From contig NZ_PDWW01000022.1 of NCBI RefSeq assembly GCF_010093445.1, forward strand, positions 1 to 64,000: DNA of 64,000 bases, in the 5' to 3' direction. Each line of letters opens with the position of its first letter. The stretch's first letter is position 1. Below the pieces are notes generated by a model. The model had not been told where the DNA came from, searched no databases, and worked only from the letters and a program-made list of their open reading frames with translations. Source of the DNA: Pseudoxanthomonas japonensis. GTDB taxonomy: Bacteria > Pseudomonadota > Gammaproteobacteria > Xanthomonadales > Xanthomonadaceae. Both the position numbers and the translations under genes were made by a program. This document shows, in pieces, positions 58,296 through 64,000 of the stretch.

Positions 58296-59228
58296 ATGAC
58301 GTCGTACCGCTTCATGCAGGCCACCTTCCTTCTGTTCGCCGTGGCACTGGCCGGCTGCACGCATGCGACTCCTGCAGCGAGTACGGAGGCCGACGCCCTG
58401 TACGTCCCACGCGACGTCATCGGCGACGGCGTCTTCAGTGCCGGCATCGAGGGTCCGGCGTTCGGACCCGATGGCGCGCTCTACGCGGTCAGCTTCGGAC
58501 GCGACGGCACCATCGGCCGGGTGACGTTCGACGCGGACGGCAAGGCCAAGGCGACCCTGTTCACGACGTTGCCGGTGGGCAGCACCGGCAACGGCATCCG
58601 CTTCGGCGCCGACGGCTCCATGTACATCGCCGATTACAGCGGCCACCATGTGCTGCGCATCGCACCGGGCGAACGCGACGCGACCGTGTTCGCGCACATG
58701 CCGCAGGCGAACCAGCCCAACGACATCGCGATCTCGCCCGACGGCACGCTGTACGCCAGCGACCCCAGCTGGGCGGACAACACCGGCCAGCTGTGGCGCA
58801 TCGACCGCAGCGGCACGCCGCACTTGCTGGAAAGCGGCATGGGTACGACCAACGGCGTGGACGTCAGCCCCGACGGGAAACGGCTCTACCTCAACGAGAG
58901 CGTGCAGCGGAAGGTCTGGGTGTACGACATCCGCGCCGATGGCAGCATCAGGAACAAGCGCCTGTTGATCGCCTTCGACGACCACGGCCTGGACGGCATG
59001 CGGACCGACGTGAAGGGCAACCTGTACATCGCGCGCTACGGCGCCGGCGTGGTCGCGGTCGTATCGCCCGACGGCAGGCTGCTACGCGAAGTGAACCTCA
59101 AGGGGCAGAAACCGACCAACGTCGCGTTCGGCGGACCGGATGGCCGCACGGTCTTCGTCACCCTGCAGGACCGGGGCGCGATCGAGGCGTTCCGCGCGGA
59201 ATACCCTGGCCGCGAAGCCGGCCTGTGA
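58296..59228 (+). CDS. SMP-30/gluconolactonase-like beta-propeller lipoprotein
   Basis: A 310-residue lipoprotein; the signal ends LFAVALAGC (Cys about 21). The rest is a six-bladed-propeller-like repeat region: GPAFGPDGALYAVSFGRDGT, RFGADGSMYIADYSGHHVLR, NDIAISPDGTLYASDPSWAD and NGVDVSPDGKRLYLNESVQR. SMP-30 proteins are lactonases or use calcium, but the substrate is unknown here. The start has GAGGGGAAACGG upstream. It lies 40 nt after rlmM. Confidence 0.85.
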   Translation: MTSYRFMQATFLLFAVALAGCTHATPAASTEADALYVPRDVIGDGVFSAGIEGPAFGPDGALYAVSFGRDGTIGRVTFDADGKAKATLFTTLPVGSTGNGIRFGADGSMYIADYSGHHVLRIAPGERDATVFAHMPQANQPNDIAISPDGTLYASDPSWADNTGQLWRIDRSGTPHLLESGMGTTNGVDVSPDGKRLYLNESVQRKVWVYDIRADGSIRNKRLLIAFDDHGLDGMRTDVKGNLYIARYGAGVVAVVSPDGRLLREVNLKGQKPTNVAFGGPDGRTVFVTLQDRGAIEAFRAEYPGREAGL

Positions 59229-59300
59229 CGCGGTGCCGTCGACGTCTCAGGTGCTGACACCCTAGCGTGGCAAGATGCCTGCCTGATACGGAGACCGACG

Positions 59301-60023
59301 ATGCTGCCCATCGAACTCAAGGACCCTGCCGCGTTCGGCACCGAGTTCCTGCGACTGACCCTGCTGCAGGGGTTCCAGTCGCTGACCAAGCGCGACCTGG
59401 AACTGCTGATCTTCGTGCTGCTGGAACGCGACGGCGCCATCGGCCGCGACGAGTCCAACTTCACCGTGGCCGGCAAGCTGCGGGTGACGCCGGCCAAGAT
59501 CAAGGCGCTGCGGCGCGACGGCTATGCCCGCTGGCGCGCGCTGGTGCCGGAAGAGCGCGACGCCGCCCTGCAACGCATCGTCGCCAGTGCGCTGACCGAG
59601 GCCAACCTGAAGTCCGGCGCGAAGCATGTCAGCGAGCGCAGCCGCAAAGACGGCTTCCTCGCCATCCGCGTGGAGCACCCGGACGACCACCAGCAGTTCG
59701 AGCAGGCCATCCTCGATGTCGGCGCGTTGCCGGTCTACGAGCGCAACCGTGAGGTCGTGGCAGTGCGCTTCGACACGCTGCTGGCGATCGCCGAGCGCTG
59801 GGGTTACCTGCAACCCGATCCTGCCGCGGTGACCGAGGCACTGAAGCGGCTGACACCCACCGCCGAGGAAGTCGCCGACCTGCTGAAGAAGGACGTCACC
59901 AAGCTGCGCTGGCAGGACGCGCGCAACGCGCTCAACAGCCTGGGTGCCAAAGCGGTGGCCAGCACCGCCGAGGGCGGATTGAAGGGGCTGCTGAAGATCG
60001 TGTTCCCGTTCATTCCTAGCTGA
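59301..60023 (+). CDS. Protein of unknown function with a helical N-terminal domain
   Basis: A 240-residue soluble protein. The N-terminus SLTKRDLELLIFVLLERDGA and NFTVAGKLRVTPAKIKALRR read like a winged-helix or HTH-type fold. The middle (GFLAIRVEHPDDHQQFEQAI) is beta/alpha. The C-terminus from about 195 (TKLRWQDARNALNSLGAKAV) ends in a hydrophobic stretch, KGLLKIVFPFIPS. No family was recognised. It stands alone between a convergent oxidoreductase gene and the propeller lipoprotein gene. Confidence 0.6.
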   Translation: MLPIELKDPAAFGTEFLRLTLLQGFQSLTKRDLELLIFVLLERDGAIGRDESNFTVAGKLRVTPAKIKALRRDGYARWRALVPEERDAALQRIVASALTEANLKSGAKHVSERSRKDGFLAIRVEHPDDHQQFEQAILDVGALPVYERNREVVAVRFDTLLAIAERWGYLQPDPAAVTEALKRLTPTAEEVADLLKKDVTKLRWQDARNALNSLGAKAVASTAEGGLKGLLKIVFPFIPS

Positions 60024-60161
60024 CGGAAACGCGGGCCAGCGAAGGATCCTTCGTACAACGCGACGCTTGCCTGTCGTTCCCGCGGCTTTCGCCAGACGCA
60101 CCTCGGGTCAGGCGACAACCGAGTGACTGTGCTCGCGCAGCCGAACCACGCGGCTTTTTTC

Positions 60162-60244
60162 CGTCGTTCCCGCGAAGGTGGTACCAAGTGACGTTGCTTT
60201 CCACGGACTGACGTCACTGGGTCCCCGCCTGCGCGGGGACGACG
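60162..60244. repeat. CGTCGTTCCCGCGAAGG palindromic repeat
   Basis: A block CGTCGTTCCCGCGAAGG at 60162 onward is followed by an inverse block ending GCGGGGACGACG, with internal AAGTGACGT / ACGTCACTG arms and a small hairpin GTCCCCGC-GCGGGGAC (60221-60240). It is the dispersed CGTCATTCCCGCGAAGG family of Xanthomonadaceae. The rest of 60024-60276 is gene-free. Confidence 0.8.
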
Positions 60245-60276
60245 GTAACGTGCAGACCTGCCTGCACCAACCCGTC

Positions 60277-61398
60277 TCAGCCGATCTCCACGCGCGCTCC
60301 CCCATCACGCGCAGACGCGAAGATCGCATCCAGCACCCGCATGTCGCGCCAGCCTTCCTCGCCGGGAACGCGTGGCGGACGGTGCTCCAGGATGGCCAGC
60401 GCATCGGCATCCATCTGCCGCGCCTGCTGTGCAGGCGTCGCGCCGATCGCCACGTCGAAACGGCGTCCGTCGCTGGCCTCGCCACGCACGCCCTCGTAGG
60501 CCTGGAACGGCGACAGTTCGTACCAGCCCTCCGCGCACTCCGCACGCAGCCGGTTCATGTTCTCGCCGAAACTGGTGGCGCAGTCCGCCGTGACGCCATC
60601 GGGGAACTCGAGACGGAACCGCATCGTCTCGTCGACACCCCGGAAGATCTCCGGGCGCTGTATCGACGACGTCGCCGTCACGGCGATGGGTTCCGTACCT
60701 GCGGTGTAGCGGGCCGCATTCAGCGCGTACACGCCCATGTCGTACATCGCACCACCGCCACGTGCGGGATCCAGCCGCCAGTTGTCGCCGCTGGCGCCGT
60801 CGAATCCGTGGAAGCCGGCCTCGGCGCGGATGCGCTGCAGCGGCCCGAACGGCCGGGACGTCGCCAGCGCCATCACCGCCTGCGTGTTCGGTTCGTGCTG
60901 CATGCGGTAGCCGATCGCCAGTTGCACGCGATGGTGCCGGCAGGCATCGATCATCGCGCGCGCTTCCGTCGCGTCCAACGCCATCGGCTTCTCGCACCAT
61001 ACGTGCTTGCCCGCTGCCGCCGCACGCAGGGTGAACGGCTTGTGCAGATGGTTGGGCAGCACGATGTAGACGACGTCGATGTCGGGGTTGTCGGCGATGC
61101 GGTCGAAGCCGGCATAGTCGTAGACGTTGCGGTCGGGAATCGCATGGCGCCGCTGCCATTCCTCTACCTTGGCGGGCGTGCCGGTGACGATGCCGGCCAG
61201 CCGGCAGTGCTTCGTCATCTGCAGCGCGGGCGCAAGCAGGTCGCGGCTGTAGTAGCCGAGGCCGACCAGTGCGACGCCGAGCGGACGCCTGGTCCCGGCG
61301 CGGACGAAAGGAACCGTGCCGGCCAGGCCGGCAGCGCCGAGCGCACCGAGGACGCGGCGGCGCGATGGATCGGGAAGGACGGGCGCGGCGCTCATCAT
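60277..61398 (-). CDS. Gfo/Idh/MocA family oxidoreductase with twin-arginine signal
   Basis: A 373-residue NAD(P)-dependent oxidoreductase. The Tat signal SRRRVLGALGAAGLAG suggests export folded with cofactor, as for glucose-fructose oxidoreductase. The dinucleotide loop is GVALVGLGYYSRDLLAPALQ. The signature EKPMALDATEARAMIDAC is present, and ARGGGAMYDMGVYALNAARY is the conserved C-terminal core. The substrate is probably a sugar. Start ATGs at 61398 and 61395 are adjacent; GAGGT upstream suits both. It is convergent with the unknown gene upstream. Confidence 0.9.
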   Translation of the reverse strand: MMSAAPVLPDPSRRRVLGALGAAGLAGTVPFVRAGTRRPLGVALVGLGYYSRDLLAPALQMTKHCRLAGIVTGTPAKVEEWQRRHAIPDRNVYDYAGFDRIADNPDIDVVYIVLPNHLHKPFTLRAAAAGKHVWCEKPMALDATEARAMIDACRHHRVQLAIGYRMQHEPNTQAVMALATSRPFGPLQRIRAEAGFHGFDGASGDNWRLDPARGGGAMYDMGVYALNAARYTAGTEPIAVTATSSIQRPEIFRGVDETMRFRLEFPDGVTADCATSFGENMNRLRAECAEGWYELSPFQAYEGVRGEASDGRRFDVAIGATPAQQARQMDADALAILEHRPPRVPGEEGWRDMRVLDAIFASARDGGARVEIG

Positions 61399-61454
61399 GG
61401 ACACCTCGGACGGGGGGGGAACCGTGAGGCTACCGCATGCCGCTCGCGCATGCG

Positions 61455-62642
61455 TCAGCGGGCGCGCTGTCCCGCGGCGTGCCGCCAGAAGAAATCCACC
61501 AGCGGCGGCAGCTTGCCGGCCAGGCCCAGCAGCGGACCGCGCAGCAGGGTCAGGTGCATCTCGTCGGTGGAGAACAGCCGGTTGATGCCGTCGAAGGCGT
61601 AGGCGGCGGTCGCGTTCTCGCTGCGGCGCTGGCGTGCCCAGCGCTCGATGCGATGCGGCGCGGCCCAGTCGGCACGCCGGCCCTGCGCGGCACGGATGCC
61701 GTCGCGCAGCGCGGCGACATCGCGCAGACCGAGATTGACGCCCTGCCCCGCCAGCGGATGCACGACATGCGCGGCATCGCCGGCGACGATGACGCGGCCG
61801 GCGACGTAGTCCTTCGCCAGCTGCCGCTTCAGCGGGAAGGCCGCGCGGGGCGAGGCCGCGTCCACCTGGCCGAGTGTGCCGCCCATGGCCAGCGTCAGTT
61901 CCCGGCCGAATGCGGCATCGTCCAGCGCCAGCACGCGCTGCGCTTCGTCATCCGGCAAGGTCCAGACGATGGAGCTGAGCCCGTCCGCGAACGGCAGGAA
62001 GGCCAGGGGTCCCGTCGGCAGGAAACGCTGCCACGCGGTGTCTTCATGCGGCATGCCGGTACGGACGAACGCCACCACGCCACGCTGCGCGTACTCGTGC
62101 GCAGCGACGTCAAGGCCAGCGAGGCGGCGCAAAGTGGAATCGGCGCCATCCGCCGCCACCGCCAATCGCGCATCGATGCGCGTACCGTCGTCCAGCCGCA
62201 GCGTCACGCCGGCCTCGTCCTGTTCCATCGCCTCCACGCGCGCCGGGCAGCGCACCTGCACGCCGGCCGCCGGCAACGCGGCCCATAGCCGGTCGACCAG
62301 CAGCGCGTTCTCGACGATCCAGCCCAGCTGCGTGCGGCCCAGCGTATCGGCATCGAACCGCAGTTCGCCGCCGCCGCCGGCATCCCAGACCCGCATGCGC
62401 CGATAGGGCTGCGCGCGCGCATCGCGCACGGCGTTCCACACGCCAGCCTCGTCGAGCAGCGCCGCATTGTCGGGCGCGAACGCGTAGACGCGCAGATCCG
62501 GCTGCGCAGGCGACCAGCGTGGCGGCTCGCGGCCTTCCACCAGCACCACCTCGAGTCCTTCGCGCGCCAGCCCCAGGGCGCAGGCAGCCCCCACCACGCC
62601 GCCGCCGACGACGGCGACATCGATCTGTCCACGCCGCTTCAT
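61455..62642 (-). CDS. FAD-dependent ubiquinone hydroxylase, UbiH/UbiF-type (second copy)
   Basis: A 395-residue aromatic-ring monooxygenase. The FAD loop is DVAVVGGGVVGAACALGLAR, the DG motif is LAVAADGADSTLRRLAGL and the GD motif is IVAGDAAHVVHPLAGQGVNL with GLRDVAALRDG. It is a ubiquinone-ring hydroxylase of the UbiH/UbiF/UbiI group; which position it hydroxylates cannot be told. Its ATG overlaps the stop of ubiH upstream (ATGA), so both are expressed together. Confidence 0.9.
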   Translation of the reverse strand: MKRRGQIDVAVVGGGVVGAACALGLAREGLEVVLVEGREPPRWSPAQPDLRVYAFAPDNAALLDEAGVWNAVRDARAQPYRRMRVWDAGGGGELRFDADTLGRTQLGWIVENALLVDRLWAALPAAGVQVRCPARVEAMEQDEAGVTLRLDDGTRIDARLAVAADGADSTLRRLAGLDVAAHEYAQRGVVAFVRTGMPHEDTAWQRFLPTGPLAFLPFADGLSSIVWTLPDDEAQRVLALDDAAFGRELTLAMGGTLGQVDAASPRAAFPLKRQLAKDYVAGRVIVAGDAAHVVHPLAGQGVNLGLRDVAALRDGIRAAQGRRADWAAPHRIERWARQRRSENATAAYAFDGINRLFSTDEMHLTLLRGPLLGLAGKLPPLVDFFWRHAAGQRAR

Positions 62643-63847
62643 GCGGCCTCCCCGCGGCACAACGCCGGTACATCGCCACGGAAGCCCATCGCACCGCCGA
62701 CCAGGAACGACTGCAGCGAGGGCTGCGCATCCACGGCCGCCAGGCCCAGGCTCCGCAGCGGCTTCAACAGCGGCGACGGATTGGCGGTCAGGCGCGCCAG
62801 GCCGTCGGAGAACGCCAGCGTGCGTCCGCGATCCTCGCTACGGCGCGCGGCATAGGCCGCGAGGCTGTCCGCATCACCAGGATCGTCGCGACGGGCGATC
62901 TCCTCGGCCAGCGTCAGCGCATCGCGCAGGCCGAGGTTGAAGCCCTGCGCGCCGACCGGATGGATCGTCTGTGCGGCATTGCCGAGCACGACCGCGCGCT
63001 CGGCGACCAGCCGCTGTGCGACCACGCGGACGATCGGGTACACGCTGCGTTCGCCGCTGCCGATCAGGCGGCCGATGCGCCAGCCGATGGCGTGCTGCAG
63101 ACGTGCCAGCCAGGCCGCGTCGTCCAACGCGGCGACCGCATCTGCGTCTTCCCGCGCGACCCCGTGCACGACGCCCCAGTGGCGGTCGCCACGTGGCAGC
63201 AGGGCGGTCGGTCCGGTATCGCAGAAACGTTCGTACGCGGTGCCGTCCGGTGCCTGCGTGGCACGCACGCGGGCGACGAACATCGTCTGGCCGTAGTCGT
63301 GTTCGTCCACCCCGATGCCGAGCGCCTCGCGCACGGCGCTGCGGGTACCGTCGGCGGCCACGACAAGGCGGGCCTGCAGCGTGCGCTCGCCATCGCCATC
63401 GGCGATCCGCAGCGCACGATGCCCTGCTTCGTCCTGCGCGAAGCCGACGAAGCGTGCCGGCCGATACCGGGTCAGTTGCGACAACCTATCCAGCCGCGCC
63501 TCCAGCGCCTCGCCGAAGTCCCGCGCCACCACCACCTGACCGAACGCGTCGCGACCATAGTCGCCGGCATCGAGTTTCACCCGCCCGAAGTCGCCCTGGC
63601 GACTGATGTGGATGCGCCGGATCGGCCCGGTGGGCGTGCGCAGCCGCTGCATCACGCCGAGCGACGTCAGCGCGTTGACCGTCGCCGCGGCGAAGCTGAG
63701 GTTGCGCTGGTCGAACACGGCGGGCATCTGGCCCGTCGGCGTGGCCTCGACCAGTCCCACATCAAGCCCTTGCCGGTCCAGGGCGATGGCCAGGCTGGCA
63801 CCGACCAGCCCCCCGCCCACGATCACCACGTCATGCCGTTCTGTCAT
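62639..63847 (-). CDS. ubiH: 2-octaprenyl-6-methoxyphenol hydroxylase-type enzyme
   Basis: A 402-residue flavin monooxygenase of ubiquinone synthesis. It begins MTERHDVVIVGGGLVGASLA. The DG motif is LVVAADGTRSAVREALGIGV and the GD-like motif VVLGNAAQTIHPVGAQGFNL followed by GLRDALTLAEE. The family name is well supported; the exact position is by analogy to UbiH, which is usually upstream of its partner. The ATG at 63845-63847 was chosen over an upstream start 36 codons away. The gene to the right diverges. Confidence 0.9.
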   Translation of the reverse strand: MTERHDVVIVGGGLVGASLAIALDRQGLDVGLVEATPTGQMPAVFDQRNLSFAAATVNALTSLGVMQRLRTPTGPIRRIHISRQGDFGRVKLDAGDYGRDAFGQVVVARDFGEALEARLDRLSQLTRYRPARFVGFAQDEAGHRALRIADGDGERTLQARLVVAADGTRSAVREALGIGVDEHDYGQTMFVARVRATQAPDGTAYERFCDTGPTALLPRGDRHWGVVHGVAREDADAVAALDDAAWLARLQHAIGWRIGRLIGSGERSVYPIVRVVAQRLVAERAVVLGNAAQTIHPVGAQGFNLGLRDALTLAEEIARRDDPGDADSLAAYAARRSEDRGRTLAFSDGLARLTANPSPLLKPLRSLGLAAVDAQPSLQSFLVGGAMGFRGDVPALCRGEAA

Positions 63848-63944
63848 GCCGCCATGATAGCGCCCCGCCTCCGGCGCCCCGTCCGTGGGCATGCGATGCA
63901 CGGGCTCCGGTAGAATGCGGGGCTGAGTCTCCGGAACCGTGCCG

Positions 63945-64000
63945 ATGAACACCACTGTCCAACGCGTCCTCGTGCTGACGCTGATCGCCGCCCTGCTGGT
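63945..64000 (+). CDS. Start of an unidentified gene (runs off the right edge)
   Basis: The first 18 codons, MNTTVQRVLVLTLIAALL, are hydrophobic and look like a signal peptide or first membrane helix. It diverges from ubiH; the gap of 97 nt may hold both promoters. Nothing more can be said because the window ends. Confidence 0.55.
   Translation, partial: MNTTVQRVLVLTLIAALL

Overview
The window looks like chromosomal DNA of a high-GC gammaproteobacterium of the family Xanthomonadaceae (Xanthomonas, Pseudoxanthomonas, Lysobacter or a close relative). The grounds are strong G/C third-position codon use, the ahpC-ahpF-oxyR locus, the hemA/lolB/ispE/prs/rplY/pth/ychF neighbourhood, a three-subunit transhydrogenase, and several families of palindromic intergenic repeats typical of this group. 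Genus and species cannot be fixed from the sequence alone.

Layout. 1-9.9 kb is a housekeeping block: the start of tuf with tRNA-Thr, -Gly and -Tyr, then ychF, pth, rplY, prs, tRNA-Gln, ispE, lolB and a TPR lipoprotein-export neighbour on the minus strand, with hemA-prfA diverging from them. 9.9-18.8 kb holds an acetyltransferase, an O-GlcNAc-transferase-like (SPINDLY) protein, moaB, a small HTH protein, PPK2, and two divergent, tightly overlapped operons (acylphosphatase/TlpA/YihY and WrbA/DUF2069/exported protein/asparaginase-like). 18.8-27.2 kb is the accessory part. It has a decayed second copy of the asparaginase-like gene, an IS110-family element, an IS3-family remnant, and a three-gene operon that reads as an exported GH19-type peptidoglycan hydrolase with a lipoprotein inhibitor and a membrane protein. 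A secreted subtilisin-type protease and a lipoprotein gene broken by a stop codon follow.

27.3-45.2 kb returns to core genes: ilvE, sufT, and a pnt transhydrogenase operon split by a plus-strand cassette (repeat protein, ECF sigma factor, membrane protein, DUF3106). Then come two DUF1631 paralogues, a nitroreductase, a 5'-3' exonuclease, a Nudix hydrolase, a dienelactone hydrolase, proline iminopeptidase and prmC. 45.5-49.7 kb is the peroxide-defence locus, ahpC-ahpF-oxyR-rnk, with a good OxyR half-site before ahpC. 50-64 kb carries tal, a CapA-type protein, msrA, a GST, glnS, a deaminase, rlmM, a beta-propeller lipoprotein, an unknown 240-residue protein, an oxidoreductase and two ubiquinone hydroxylases.

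How the genes connect. prfA and prmC form a release factor and its methylase. AhpC, AhpF, OxyR and MsrA form an oxidative-stress group. lolB, ispE, tRNA-Gln and prs form a packed transcription unit in which the tRNA overlaps the ispE stop codon. The most likely unusual system is the lysozyme/lipoprotein/membrane-protein operon at 21.2-24.1 kb, which resembles the antibacterial type IV secretion effector-immunity pairs of Xanthomonadales. No secretion-apparatus genes are present in the window.
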